This document shows, piece after piece, positions 10,603 through 23,145 of a DNA stretch of 64,000 nucleotides. The DNA comes from Microstegium vimineum. Its lineage: Eukaryota; Streptophyta; Magnoliopsida; Poales; Poaceae. The notes below the pieces were generated by a model that worked only from the letters and a program-made list of their open reading frames with translations, searched no databases and was not told the DNA's origin. Made by a program: the position numbers and the translations under genes. Numbering within the stretch: the first letter of the stretch is position 1; each line of letters begins with the position of its first letter. The stretch covers positions 7,248,839-7,312,838 of the forward strand of contig CM039128.1 of assembly GCA_022036555.1 (NCBI GenBank), in the 5' to 3' direction.

Positions 10603-12522
10603 TGCGAACACATGGTGCATAAGTACCCATGTAGTTCAGTCTTGTGATGAGTGATTGACCAACACTTGAGTGTTTCAGTTTGAGCGGTTTATTCTAACCC
10701 TTTGCGAAAGCAAATGTGTGCCTGTCTATCGGCTTGTGGTGTGCAGGTGCTATGCCTAGTGATAGTGGTCAATGGCGTGGAGAAGGTCGAGTAGAGGCTT
10801 GCCGTGCCGATGGACTGAGAGCGGTGAAGAGCAGAAGTGGGGCTCGGACTGAGGGACCATGGGCGCCGACAGACTACTTGTGGTGGCTAGTGCTTGGCAC
10901 CGGCGAGTGCGACAAGACATGGAGGTAGAACGAGTCGACCAAGTCAAGACGGCGGACGAGCGGGTCGAGCGGAGGCTCATGGGACTCGGAATTCGACCGG
11001 GTGAGGACAAGGTGGCTCGAGTCGAGTGGTTTGGTGGTTTGGGCCGCAAAACCACTGGTGGACGGTTTCCGAGTTTGGGCCTCAAAACTCGGGGTTCGGT
11101 AGTTGAGCCCAAAGCTACCGGTGGTGGGTTTCGCGGGTTTGGGCCTCAAAACCCGAGCGGAGCTTCCGAGGAAGCGGGGATGACACGTGGCGGAATCCTG
11201 GAGGTTGCGTCGAGGCGAGGACAACTCCTGGTAGGAAGCGGGGCCGTCCATTCAAAATGCAGGAGATATTTTCCGGAACTTGGACTGCAATGCTTAGGCT
11301 AGGTAGTTCACTCAATGTATCTAGGGGGGTCTTTGGGAAATAGCCAAAGCCCGATAAGTAGGGGGTGAAGGGGTATCCCTCAACCCATCTCTTGAACCCT
11401 AATCATTTGCCCCAACTCTCTCTCTCTCTACCGTCTCTCTAGTTCATGAGATCCCTAGGTTGATTTCACCAACCTCTGTAAGAACTTGAGTTTGTTGCGA
11501 GGAATCGGAGGTCATAACCTCCGTTAGTCATGGCGGCGTTGATTACTTGATCGTGTCCCGCGTTTTTGCTTGTGTTCTTCGTTTTTTGCTTTTGTTCTCT
11601 CTTTTTCCTGAGATGAGAATTCTTGTTTTAGAGAAGCTTTGTAAAATCCGTTTGAATCAAGTTCTTAGTACTTGTGAGGAGCAACTTTGCACCGAAGGAA
11701 TTTTCCTAAAACCTCACGAGCACACAGATCGGACATTTTCTTTGCGGTGTTCTTCGTTTTGGGGTTTTCTATCGAAAGCCTTTTGTGCCCGTTTAACCAA
11801 CCCAAATTGAGCGATGGGATAGCTCCCCAACTGCACAAGGATCATGCCTACAAAGTTTGGTAGCAGTTGGTGATCATTTGGTTTGGATTTCGAAAGTTTT
11901 GGTGAAGAGAAAAACGAGTTTCGCGTTTCTGCGCTCTGTTCGAGGGCGCCGGACGCTAGGGCTCACCCAAGCCAGCGTCCGTCGCCTCGCTTGTTGGCGT
12001 CCTTCGGTTTGGCGTCGGACGCTCTTCAGAGTCCGTCGCCCAGCGTCCGTTGCCACCACTGAGTTTGTGGAGTTCTGTTTTGCTCTCGGGTAGGCTGACG
12101 GACGATCGTCACAGCGTCCATCGCCGACCGTCCGTCGCTTCTGCAGTCTTTCAGCCTCTGTCAGGCTCTCTGGAAGGCCGACGGACGCTTGAGCGTCCGT
12201 CTCCAGCGTCCGACGCCCTGCCCTGGAGCATCCGTCGCGCTGTCTTCCAGCGTCCGACGCCTATCTTTTGGGTTGTTTTGCTTGGGGTTCTTGCCTTTTT
12301 CTCATAGGGGTTGAGAACTCTTTCTTGGGGTTTCCGGTGAGTTTTCCTCCACTGCCTGTGAGCTTTCTTTTCTCTGTTTTCGTCTGAATCCCCGCTCGCG
12401 TTGCTCGGGGGAGGTTGAGCACCCATCATCTGGGTTTGATTTTTGGGAAGAGTGGCCCGAATATTTCGAGAGAAATTTGAGGCTCTCATTCACCCCCTCT
12501 GGTCGTTATTCTCGATCCTTCA
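10603..12522 (+). repeat. 3' LTR of Sirevirus 1
   Basis: It starts TGCGAACACATGG and ends TCGATCCTTCA, followed by the target duplication CATGA. At 1920 bases it is within the range for Sireviruses. Its 3' third (11945-12260) holds many copies of GCGTCCGACGC/GCGTCCGTCGC words, shared with the LTRs of Sirevirus 2. Confidence 0.9.
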
Positions 12523-12527
12523 CATGA

Positions 12528-12633
12528 CATTGAAATATGTGTATAAGTCTATCTCTTGATCAAGAGCTATCCGTTGTCTCTCTCCTATTAAAATATATAA
12601 AAAAAATCTAAAATCTAGCCATTTGAGACGCCC
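12528..12633. mobile_element. Tourist-like MITE, right half
   Basis: It continues the MITE broken at 4717 and ends CCATTTGAGACGCCC, the imperfect inverse of the left terminal repeat. TTA follows at 12634-12636. The two halves sum to about 219 bases, close to the 229 bases of the intact relative at 50863. Confidence 0.75.
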
Positions 12634-12636
12634 TTA

Positions 12637-13985
12637 GGGACAAACGGGGTTAACCGGATTGGATCATATTAATCATAAACACTCTTAAAATAGATGCCGT
12701 CCATCTTTATCGCCTTAAGCTTTGTGCTTATTTGGACTGATAAGGTATATATTGCTCTGTAGATTTTCTGAAGTTTGGATAAAAACTTGCGAAAGCCCCT
12801 ATGAACTTTCTCTGGTTCGTATTTATAGTTTTCAATGATTTTGTGGAACTATTTGCCTGTTTGTTTTCCTAGGTAAAAGGCACGTAAAAAAACCAAACTT
12901 TAGTTTCAATATATCAGATGAGCATACATATATGTTCGCATACAGCAAAAACATTTGGCACAGTCGCACAGATCCATTCTTCCTCGCAATCGAACTTCGA
13001 TAACAAGATGAATATCAAAGTAAATAAACTTACCAAGTACTCAGTATTGTGTATGGACACAGATCTCGTGCACGACCAAAATTAGAATTGGAACTCCACC
13101 AGTCGTCTCATCACCGTACCGGCCCAACTGGCCCAAGTTTGTTTGTACGGGATGCAGGGCTCAGCCGCTCAGGCCTCAGGGCGGCGTCCTGGGCTTCTCG
13201 CGTGTGTTGCCTTACTTGCCTGCCTGCCCGGCGCTGCTCCACGGCCCGTTCGACGAAATGGCTTCGTGTAATCCATCTTTGTGCAATTACTATCTATATG
13301 CAATTATGCGTGCTCGATCGGTTAAAAAAAATACTGGGAAAATTTTCAAGTTGAATTTTGTTTCTCTGGATGTTCCTGTCAGCAGGTTAATTCTGAATGA
13401 GCCAGCTAGCTAGAATGCACTGTGATTAAGCAGTAAGCACTATATACTGTGCTGCGGTGATTAATGTCAAATTTATACTGCAACTGTTCAAACGGTATGC
13501 TTTCCCACCTTTCATGTGTACTCTGGGTCAAGCTATCATTGTTTTTTTCTCTCTCTTTCCGACGTCAAGGGCCAAGGGTTTCATATTACCATAATTGTTC
13601 CATATTTAGTTACATATTACATCAATATGTATACCAGTTGCTCTCCTACTACAGTTGTGCTATTTGGAATAAAAAATCATCTAAGGCTACCTAACTACTG
13701 TATTGTTGTTGTCAGAAGAAAGGACTGAGATGACCGGCTGGGTGAGTGCCCAGTCAAGTCAACTAAGTCCATATTTTTTATGAACGTCACTGCTGAGAAA
13801 CGACAAAGGGCTAATTGGACCAAATTGTGGACGCTTGTTTGTTAAGCTTTATTTAGTTGTAGTTGTCGTTCCATGTTGTGATTAAGTTAAAAACTACAAA
13901 GGACTTTATAACCAGATCGAGTCTGACATGGTGCTGACTAATTAGTTGTATTAACACAACTGCTCAAGTATACTACACCTACAAT
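12637..13985. other. Intergenic sequence, nothing recognised
   Basis: AT-rich sequence with short frames only. No repeat, RNA gene or conserved protein segment could be supported. Confidence 0.5.
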
Positions 13986-13988
13986 AAC

Positions 13989-14115
13989 CCTGTTTGGATT
14001 CTAGGGTTAGAGCTAGTTTGAGCTAGTTTGCACCCAACTAACCTAAAAGTATCAAACAGGAGAGCTAGATTGGGCACCCAAAAAACTAGCTCCCCAAAGA
14101 GGTGATTATTTGGGC
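13989..14115. mobile_element. End fragment of a MITE
   Basis: CCCTGTTTGGATTCTAGGG and the repeated words GAGCTAGTTTG / AACTAGCTC resemble one terminus of a common class of grass MITEs. The opposite end was not found, although GCCAAATAGACTC near 14870 could be a decayed partner. Confidence 0.35.
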
Positions 14116-14336
14116 TAGTTTGGGCTGGTTGTGGTGAAACATGGGACCCACCTCATATGCATCACATTTCAGACAAATTCGGTAAATTCAGTTCCCCGGG
14201 GGTAAATTCGGTTCCTGAAAACTTGGAACCGAATTGGGAACCAAATATTTCGGTTTTGGTATTTTCGGTTCGGTTCTCGGTATTTTTGGTTCAGTATTCG
14301 GTTCTCGGTATTTGGTGCCCAGGCTTAATATGTATA

Positions 14337-14845
14337 GCACAAGACCATTGACATATGGTCCGGAGCCTTAGTTCGGACGCGGTCCGGAGCTTCCAGAGCT
14401 CACTGAAGCTTCTCTGTTTAGCACATGACCATTGTGATATAGTCTAGAGCTTCTTCATCGCCGGGGTTCGGAGCTTGTTGTGTCTAGGGTATGGTACCGG
14501 ACCCTTGTCCAATAGTCCGGAGCTTCTTCACAATCGGTCCGGAGGTCCTGTGAACCTCTTTTGACTACGTTTCTTCGTGATCTTTGCTTCCGGCTTGGTT
14601 CCATCCTTCATGCTTGGACTTTGCTTGATCTTGTAGGTCATTCTCCATGCTTCAAATGTCTTGCTTGATGTGTTGATCGCTTGGATCACCTTGTAGCCTT
14701 TGTCCGAGTCATGTTTGCACCCTATTGGACTACAAAACAAACACTTGCAAACACATTAGTCTGATTCGGTCATGTTGATCATCAAACACCAAAATCTAAA
14801 CTACATGGGACATGGGTCCATGTTCCTTACATCACATCTCATAAC
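14337..14845. mobile_element. Probable Copia LTR fragment with GGTCCGGAGC motif
   Basis: GGTCCGGAGC and variants recur near 14358, 14380, 14514 and 14536. The downstream stretch with CTTGCAAACACATTAGTC and ACCAAAATCTAAAC resembles the end of grass Sirevirus-type LTRs as remembered. No termini or duplication were found, so this is a fragment. Confidence 0.35.
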
Positions 14846-14960
14846 ATTTTTTCACAATTCACAACCCAGCCAAATAGACTCTTAAACCTCCAAACAAACT
14901 GAACCTATGTGAACAACATAGACATCCATGCAATGGTTGCCTATAGAGAAGGTATAATGA

Positions 14961-15488
14961 CTAAGGATGGCAGCGTATCAAATTCGGGGTGGATATCCGT
15001 GGGTTTTTGGGTCCAACGGGTTTGGGTTTGGGTCCAATTTTTTACCCATGATTTTTGGGTTCCAGTACCCAAAACTTATCGGGTTTCGGTTTTTACCCTG
15101 GGATACCAAATGCATTTCCGAAATATAACATTTTGAGTAAAAACTTATGTATTTTATTAATAAATTGTTTATGTAAGCTATTAAATTTATTCTAAGTTAA
15201 GTCATGAAATTGTGAGTTGTTTATTGCCTCTTGTTTATACATTGAATATGTAATATATATCATACATAAGTTGCTAAAAATTTCTTATTATTTTTCTTAT
15301 TGCTATATAGTGGTGTGTTTCGGGTTTTAGTTAACCATTCAGATTTTGGGTATCAACCGGGTTTAGTTCCGGGTTTGGATTATCACCCGAACTGGTTTTT
15401 CGATGCGGTTTTGGGTCTTGAGTTTGGGTTTTGGATTCGGGTCCGCGAAGCCTCCTCCTGATCTGAACCCGTATCGTTGCCATCCTTA
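14961..15488. mobile_element. hAT-like MITE with ATAATGA target duplication
   Basis: The end TAAGGATGGCAGCG at 14962 is mirrored by CGTTGCCATCCTTA at 15475-15488. ATAATGA flanks both sides (14954-14960, 15489-15495). Subterminal zones are full of GGGTTTGGGTCC and its complement, which lets the element fold back. A 7-8 bp duplication fits the hAT superfamily. There is no transposase. Confidence 0.75.
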
Positions 15489-15970
15489 ATAATGATAGAG
15501 GCAAAGCATCCACCCTGAGAGGAATGAATGAACTTCAAGCAGTTACAATGACAATGTATCCGCTAGAGAAGAGACCAAAGCAACCTCAACGACATATATC
15601 CACCATGGAAGTGCCAACATGATCTCACAGTAAACGCATCTAGAAATGCGCAATCTGACATGACATCAGTGGCCAAGTATCCCCCAAGTAAAAGATCAAT
15701 GACATCCAAGTATCCGTTGATGAAGAGACGCACACGGTAGTGGCAAAACATCTGCCATAAAAGCCTAAGGATAGTGATGAATGAACCATGATGCCTAAGG
15801 TTAGGGTGAATTAGGTTTTCTAAAACTTCTACTCTAAACTATGACCTCTAATTTCCCCTTATCAAAACCTATACAATGAAATAACCTATTTAAATGTGCA
15901 AATAAGATTTTGCTAAGTGTGTTGATATCTCAACCGCAAAAGAATTATGCAACATACGTTATGAGCACCT
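15489..15970. other. Intergenic sequence
   Basis: Non-coding sequence without recognised repeats. It contains several GTATCCGxTGAxGAAGAG-like words (near 15558 and 15711) in both orientations, too short to classify. Confidence 0.4.
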
Positions 15971-16598
15971 CAACTGCATGCTTTATTATTCCAAAGTTCG
16001 GTACAATACAATGTCAATTGTTATGAGCAATTATAAAAATTGTGTTGTGCATGCAGTCAGCGTCTCCCCCTCTTCCCCACATGATCCTCAAGCTTGAGAA
16101 GCGCGGCGTTCACCCTCTGTGGAGCGGAAGGATCCAGCACTACGTCCACGTGCGGATGATGCGGGGAGGAGGTCCAACAACGTCGTCCACTCATTCCAAC
16201 AATGCCGGTGATGGTGGTGGTGCAGCCGGCATTGGATCAATGTCGGCGTATGCCATGAGACGCGATGGGGCAGACATGTGTGCTGCAATTGTCAATGGAG
16301 TCCACGGTGGAGGAGGCATTGGCGTCCTTACCAAAGGATTGAAGTTCGGGTTCATGGGGCACTCCTCGTGTGGTGGACACGGGCGTACCCATGAATGGAA
16401 CATGGCGCCAGGCTCGCAAGTGGACGTAGTGCTGGCTCCTTCCCCTCGACAGAGGGTGAACGTCGCGCTTCTCAAGCTTGAGGATCATGTGGGGAAGAGG
16501 GGGAGACGTTGACTGCATGCACAACACAATTTTTATAATTGCTCATAACAATTGACATTGTACTGTACCGAACTTTGGAATAATAAAGCATGCAGTTG
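15971..16598. repeat. Compact hairpin with arms of about 185 bp
   Basis: The left arm (15971 to about 16158) and the right arm (about 16415 to 16598) are near-perfect inverted copies. Both contain GATCCTCAAGCTTGAG, ACATTGTATTGTACC-like and GTTGTGCATGCAGTC words. The spacer of about 255 bases is GC-richer and glycine-rich in one frame. One open frame (16042-16512) runs through both arms, but its symmetry shows it is a by-product. No target duplication was seen. It could be a fold-back element or a hairpin-RNA locus. An old Copia copy begins just to the right. Confidence 0.75.
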
Positions 16599-16759
16599 TT
16601 ATTTTTTTCACTGTTCTCACGTTTATTGCAATTCTAGTTTCACTTGATTTGATTTGTATTCAATGCAATTCAAGACAATTTATATTTTATTATTACATTC
16701 ATGCCTAATATTTATTAATGCATTAATTTAATCCATGGCAACACGAAATTGTAGGAATC

Positions 16760-17810
16760 ATGACGAACCGTGAGTTCGCCGAGCTCGCTCTCAATGACTC
16801 CAATTTTCCTACATGGGCATTGGACCTAAAAGTCAGTCTATCGTTGCGTGGACTGTATTCAGCCATTTTAGCTCCCCAACAGGGTATAGCACCTTTGGCT
16901 GATACTCTCAAGTATAATGCCTTATTCATCATACGAAACTACATCCACCCAGATCTCAAAGCTGAGTATCTGATAGAAGAGGATCCCCGTGATCTCTGGG
17001 AGGCGCTTCAGCAACGGCATGAACAACAAAAGGCAGTCCTTTTGCCTGAGGCTACACATGAATGGAATCACCTCCGCATACAGGATTTCAAATCTGTAGG
17101 TGAATTCAATCATGTTGTGCACAAAATTAGCTCTAAGCTAAGATTTTGTGAGAAGGAACCATCTGATATGAAGAAAATTGAGAAGACACTGTCTACCATG
17201 CTTCCCGCTCACATGATCCTTCAACAACAATACCCTCAAAGGGGTTTTACTCTTTATTCCGAGTTGATCAAGACATTGCTTCAAGTAGAAAGGCATGATG
17301 AGCTCCTTCTATGGAACTCCAATAAGAGCCCTATGGGTTCCAAGCATTTTCCTGAAGTGCATGCCAACACTCATAATAAAAAAAACAAAAGGGATCCATT
17401 CAACATGGTAATCTTGACACCACTAATGCTAAGAACAAGCGCAAGAGACTGAATAAGCCTCGCAGTGCAAAGGGGAGAGACAATTCTAAGTCAAACAAAG
17501 ACAAGTCCAAAACTTGTGAAAGGTGTAGTTGCTACAACCATCCGACTAAGAAGTGTCGTACCCCCAAAGCACCTCGTGGAATTATACTTGAAGTTCGTGG
17601 GACGTGGACACTCCAACCAAGATCAAACCAACAAAAGTGGACAATTTGAAGCTCGCTTCAATTATCAAGGCGATGCTCGAGGACGCTCCGCTGCAGCAGG
17701 ACCAAGCAACGCTAAGGCTCCACCTATACTTGATGACAATGATAACAACACCAACAACATGATCTTAGAATACACTTCTGAGGATATGTTTGGAGACTAT
17801 GCTTAGGCTC
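16760..17810 (+). pseudogene. Decayed Copia gag
   Basis: It starts MTNREFAELALNDSNFPTW, the usual beginning of the UBN2/Copia gag region, and runs about 215 residues before a frameshift near 17390. In another frame the zinc knuckle CERCSCYNHPTKKC at about 17518-17560 is intact (CX2CX4HX4C). A third frame carries the DNDNNTNNMILEYTSEDMFGD tail, which ends at 17806. At least two frameshifts make it inactive. It belongs to the same element as the pol remnants to the right. Confidence 0.75.
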
Positions 17811-17949
17811 CTTGTCGTTTTAGATTTTTATTTCTATATGCCCATGTGATGTAATAATTCATACTTATCGTCGTCACCTTTCATATTGTAATCATAAATA
17901 TTTGATATCGATAATAAATAAAATCTATATTTATTGAGAATTTATTTAT

Positions 17950-20095
17950 TCTCCATTTATTATAGATTGTACGGGAGTCAATCCGATGGAAGAGGAAATG
18001 TGCCTGGTGGATAGCGATACCACTAACTCTATACTTAGGGAGATCAAATATTTCCAAACTCTCACAAAGAATAGAGGAAATGTTTTAACAATCGTAGGAC
18101 GCGATGCAGTAATAATAGGCTCCGGACGGGCCACTGTTACGCTCCCTATGGGTAAAACATTAGTAATTGAGGATGCACTCTTGTATCCTGATTCAATGCG
18201 TACCCTACTTAGTTATAGAGATATCCATAAAAATGGTTTTCATATCGAAACGTGTGATGAGAATAACGAAGAGTTTCTTCTCATTACAAAGAATAGTGGA
18301 TATGGCAACGTAAAACTTGAAAAAGTTCCCTCACTCTCGTCTGGATTGTAATATACTTATCTCAAACCCATACAACATGTTGTGTATAAAGTGTATCAAT
18401 GCATTCCAAACATGGCATGATCGCCTTGGTCACCCAGGCATAGGGATGATGAGGAAAATTATAACTAATTCTATTGGTCATAATTTAAGTAATACAAAAT
18501 TTCCCCAATCCTCAGATTATGTCTGCACTGCATGTGCCACTGGGAAATTAATTTTGAGACCCTCTTACCTCAAATTTTGAGCCGAACCACTCAAGTTTCT
18601 TGAACACATTCAAGGTGACATATGTGGACCTATCCAACCATTGTCTGGACCATTCAGATATTTAATGGTTTTAATAGATGCATCCACGTGAGGGTCTCAT
18701 GTGTGCCTTCTTTCCACACGAAACCATGCATTTGCGAAAATAATCGCTCAAGTTATCAAACTAAAAGCTCAATATCCTGAACATCAAATCCAGTCAATTC
18801 GAATGGATAATGCCGCTGAATTTTCCTCTCGAGCCTTCAATGACTATTGTCAGGCCTTAGGAATTCAAGTTCATCACTCTTTTCCATATGTTCACACACA
18901 TAAAGGGTTGGTAGAATCTCTTATCAAGAGAATCAAACTTATTGCAAGACCATTATTACAGAATTGCAATCTACCAACATCATGTGGGGGTCACGTAGTT
19001 TTACACGCTGCTGACCTAATTCAATTGCGTCCAACTGCATATCATACTACCTCCCCATTGCAATTAGTACGTGGAAATCCTCCTAGCATTTCCCATCTGT
19101 GAAAATTCAGTTGTGCTCCATACGTACCGATCTCACCACCGTAGCGTACAACTATGGGCCCCCATAGAAAATTGGGTATCTATGTGGGATATCAATCAAG
19201 GTCTATCTTAAGATATTTAGAGCCTCGTACAGGAGATCTATTTACGGCCCGATACGCTAATTGTATCTTCGACGAAGATCACTTCCTGGCATTGGGGGAG
19301 ACATTATACCACATAAACAATGCCAGGAAATTAAATGGGATGCCATAGCCATCTCCAACAATGATCCACGTGCTTTAGAATTTGAACTTCAAGTCAAGAA
19401 GATAATCAATTTGCAACACATTGCAAATAACACGCCAGATGCATTTACTGATTACAAGGGTGTTACTAAATCCTATAATCCTGCAAGAAATGTGCCTGCA
19501 AGAGTAGAGGTACCAAATAAAACTACTCAGCTCCCTTGTAAGAGGGGGGATGTACGGCAATTATCTCGGATGTAGATTCTAGCATGCAAAAGAAAAGGAA
19601 GACCAAATCTTCCAAAATAGTAAATGCAACTCAAAATCATGTTGAGAAACACCCTGTGGAGATTCAACCCTCACATCCTACATCAACAGTGCACTCAATT
19701 ACTGATGTTGGGACATCGGAATGCCCTGATGCAATCATTTTGGGAAATGAATGCATCTGAAAGGAGGGTACATGAAATTTCCATCAATTATCTCGAGTTT
19801 GGAGAATCATATGACCGAAAGACTACAATTGTCAACATTAATTTCTCTGCAATGATTACAGAACTCATCCAAAACGATCCGGATCCTAAGACCATGGCAG
19901 AGTGCAAATCTTGCTCGGAGTAGAATCAATGGAAAGAGGCAAAAGCAGAAATTGCTTCACTTTCAAAAAGGAAGGTATTCTCTCAAGCAATACCTACACC
20001 TCCAAAAGTTTTACCTGTGGGATTCAAATGAGTTTTCATCCGGAAACGGAATGAGAATAATGAAGTGGTGAGATATAAAGTGAGGCTTATAAACA
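17950..20095 (+). pseudogene. Decayed Copia pol without reverse transcriptase
   Basis: The order is a protease-like segment from 17986 (CLVDSDTTNSIL, with DSD for the usual DSG/DSA), then the zinc-binding region WHDRLGHPGIGMMRKII...CTACATGK at 18412-18555. The integrase core follows (IRMDNAAEFSSRAFNDY, then VESLIKRIKLIARPLL) at 18701-19102 and the C-terminal GPHRKLGIYVGYQS at 19154. The linker before reverse transcriptase reaches RYKVRLI at about 20080 and then sequence of no Copia likeness starts. Stops at about 18580, 18690, 19100 and 19920 and several frame changes show long decay. No LTR was located on either side. Confidence 0.75.
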
Positions 20096-20369
20096 ATGCG
20101 AGTAAGCGAAAAATTTACAAGAGAGAATAGTGTTATGTATCCATTTCATTGATCTATTTATATGTATATATAGACAAGGTCACATCAATACATTGGAGAT
20201 TATCCTACCCATAAAGCTAGACTTAAGAGAGCATTTACCCCTATTGAAATAGATGTTACAATGAGAAATAAAGATGAAATCAATTGTATTTGTAACAAAG
20301 AGAAGCACCTGAAGAAGGAAATTAAGAAGCAAAAGCCGCATAATATTAGTTGTCTTGGATATACATTGC
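20096..20369. other. Unassigned junction sequence
   Basis: AT-rich stretch between the truncated Copia copy and the left arm of the large palindrome. No feature recognised. Confidence 0.4.
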
Positions 20370-23137
20370 TAAATTTGCTCCACTAGAGATTCAGTGTTAG
20401 GAGGAGCTTTTTCCAACTTCTAGGGTCATCCACTTTTCCTTATTGTAGATCTCGTTGATGTACTTTATTCCCCTTTATTTCCTCTTAGGCATTTCTTTCC
20501 TTTGGTTCCTTTCATGTTGGCCGCTGAGGATGCTGGAGTTACTTTCATGGTAGCCACAACGGTTGTTGGCGATACTATCTGCACATCATCTGCATCTTCT
20601 TCATCCTACTCATGCCTTGATTGTTCCTTTGGATTCTACGCAAAGTAATCTTACTTACAAATATCATCAAACACAAAATGTTAGATAGATCATGTCATTT
20701 TGTGTAGCCCTAAACAAATTGTCCCAACTGAATGATTGATTTTAATATGAAGTAAAAGCACATACCGTGATAGCTTTTTCGTATGAGGTCAAGTGTTTCG
20801 GGTTGCTCTTAGAATAAAGTAACCTTATGCACATTTTGTATTTAAATTTTTGCATTTGTGCCTATACAAGCGAAAGTAGTGCACGTCACATAGCAGTTTT
20901 TGTGAAATCATCGGTTATATAATTGACAATAATTGTAAGACTCACATTTCTGAAATCATCATCCAATCTTTCTCCATCCCATGCCAATATATATTTTATT
21001 ATAAATGTCTCACATGAATGACTGCAATAGAACATAAACATAAGTAATCGGAGTGCATCATTAATATATAGAGCAAAATGAATAAGTACTCATCTTGCTT
21101 TGGTATGGTATGGTGATAGGGAACTATTTCCCAATTTTCCAAGTTAATTGGGTTTCAAATACCGAAGAGTCGATGCATGACTGTATGGCTTGCACCTAGT
21201 GAATGGTGAGATACATGTGAATTTTGATCAATATGTTGTTGTAGATGAAAAAATAGGTGATGTGTGATACACAGAGGATCTGTACTTACCAATGACTTCG
21301 CCATCTCTAGATCTTTGTGTTGATTTCCTAGTCAAGGGTTTGTACCTCTGTCATTATAAAATTGAGCACTAGGAGAGCCTAGTGGTTCTCATTTATATGC
21401 ATTGGCACAAAATCCTAGTAAAAATAATTGAAAACTATTGAATGCATGGAAATAGGTAATATTTCCAAAATTCATAGTTAAACACATGATAGTAAAAATC
21501 ATTATTACTTACCAAATGCCTTCCTTGGCATTTGTTGGCAATTAGCTTCTTGAAACTGTCACGTTCACTCAGATAATCTTTAGCCAACTTTTGGTCTTAG
21601 AACATTGTTATATAAGATGTTGCATCTGTCTCCACATTTCTCAAATGAACAAAGGCATTTATGACCTGCAAAGGCTTGAGTTAGTACATAGTAGGTGTGT
21701 GCATGCTTGTACTGATGATATGGATCTGAAATGACATTACCTCATCTACTATACAACCTCCCTCTGTGACATTTGAATGTAGCTGAACTGCTATAAGAAC
21801 ATGGTCATCTATGTCTACAATCTTAGAATAGTCGTAACTTTGTTTTACAAAGACAGCAGTGACTCTGTCAATTTTTTGCATATCGTAATCGATGTCAATA
21901 ATTGGCTTCCTTTGTTTGATGTGTGTTGTACAGGGGTCGCCTAGCTGCTGCATGACCATCGTACCATTTCTTGTAGTGTCTGCTTCACCATTTATTTTTC
22001 ACACGTCTCAGGGAAACATTTTTCGTTGGTTCCTGTAATTTGTATTTTTTGTTAAATTGCAAAATATCAATTCTAGCATCAGACATGAACTAGTGATAAG
22101 TGAACTTGTGATGATGCAATACCTAAAAACGTGATGGAGTAGGCATAGGTGACTAAACTTGTGGAGATGAAGGCATAGGTGGTTGAACATTTGTAGTTTT
22201 AGTAGTAGATTGGTCAACAAGAAGCTGATGGCATAATTACTTACATGCTTAGACCCAGCTCGCATACTGGTGAATTTTTCATGTACCCCTCGAGTGCACA
22301 TTTTGCTTCTCACGCTTGTGACATTGATGCTTTTGTTTCTTCATTTTCTTGTTAGGTGGTGACAAAAATTTGGGCAACATAAGTTGCGAACACTTAAGAT
22401 AGTTAGATTGTACCCGTAAGAACAACAAACTTATTGATACTATGTTCGGAAACTTACATATGATCCATTTATCCCCTCCCTGGAGTAAGCAAACGTTCGA
22501 TCAGTAGCATTGGTATCATCCCAGAACACCATATATGATAGTTGGATTGTCATTTTTTTCTCGTAGTCGACCCGTATGTGTCGGCCAAAATGACGCGCTC
22601 CCAGTACGAAAACTATGGGACAAAATGAACAAAATACATCAGACAAAAAATAAACAGTGTTTATAGGTGTTGGTTGTCCCATATAGAACAAACCTGTTGC
22701 AGAGCCAAATTGCCCTGTAGGGTGACTTTGTTTTGTGTCCTGTAGCTACGCAATGAGTGAAATAAATGGTTCGGAGTGAATTGACTCAATTGAATTTCTG
22801 AATTTTTTATACATCTCGAACCAGTTCTATGTAACTCCAATCAACATAGATCGTTGTAGTTGATGCTAGAAGGACACCTATTGTGAACAAGACAAACGCT
22901 CTTCTGAAGTCATCATCCGCAAGTTTTAAACTATCAAGCATGTTTTCCGGTCTTTTTAGCTCAAACTTGTTTTATCGCATTGGCATACCTCATAAAGAAT
23001 TCAGTTTTTACAGTTTCCTCTTAACTCTTCATTGTTTCTTTTATATATTTCTCTACATCATAGCCTTGAATCCGGAGTCCATTATATTATTGACATCCTG
23101 TGAACAAATAGTAAGATCTTTACCACATAAATTGAAA
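20370..23137 (-). repeat. Left arm of a large palindrome carrying a decayed MULE/Ulp1-type gene
   Basis: Its reverse complement matches 23146-23371 and then 32761-35250, at perhaps 85-90% by eye. Shared words include GGACACxxATTGT... at 22870, CCCTACAGGGCAATTTGG at 22715 and GTAACTCCAGCATCCTC-like sequence at 20530. Read outward from the apex on the minus strand, scraps resemble the FRRAFVLFTIGVLLASTTT and VTLQGNLALxQV motifs of the plant Ulp1/DUF1985-type proteins carried by some MULEs. Many stops interrupt these. A segment around 21400-21800 has no partner in the other arm, and the other arm has about 345 bases (33440-33790) missing here. The gene family is an inference. Confidence 0.7.
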
Positions 23138-23145
23138 GCAACCGT

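Larger units (their letters stand above)
4718..12522 (+). mobile_element. Sirevirus 1: Copia LTR retrotransposon, internally deleted
   Basis: Both ends carry TG...CA termini flanked by the same 5 bases, CATGA (4713-4717 and 12523-12527). A 3' LTR of about 1.9 kb, a truncated 5' LTR, gag, protease, integrase, reverse transcriptase and RNase H follow in Copia order. Repeated CAAGGGGGAGAA motifs after pol, together with long LTRs, are typical of the Sirevirus lineage. A deletion has joined the first 390 bases of the 5' LTR to the gag body, removing the rest of that LTR, the primer binding site and the gag start. Two frameshifts and damaged active sites make it non-functional. The LTR pieces differ at about 25 of 390 positions, so it is clearly older than Sirevirus 2. 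Confidence 0.9.

Noticed and set aside
3765..12522. Gypsy LTR and Sirevirus 1 as one composite element
   Set aside because: Sirevirus 1 has its own target duplication and sits within a separate MITE at 4605, so the two are independent.
16042..16527. Open frames of 156 and 96 residues crossing the hairpin
   Set aside because: The two ends are inverted copies of each other, so the frames are mirror by-products. The start and stop regions lie in the arms.
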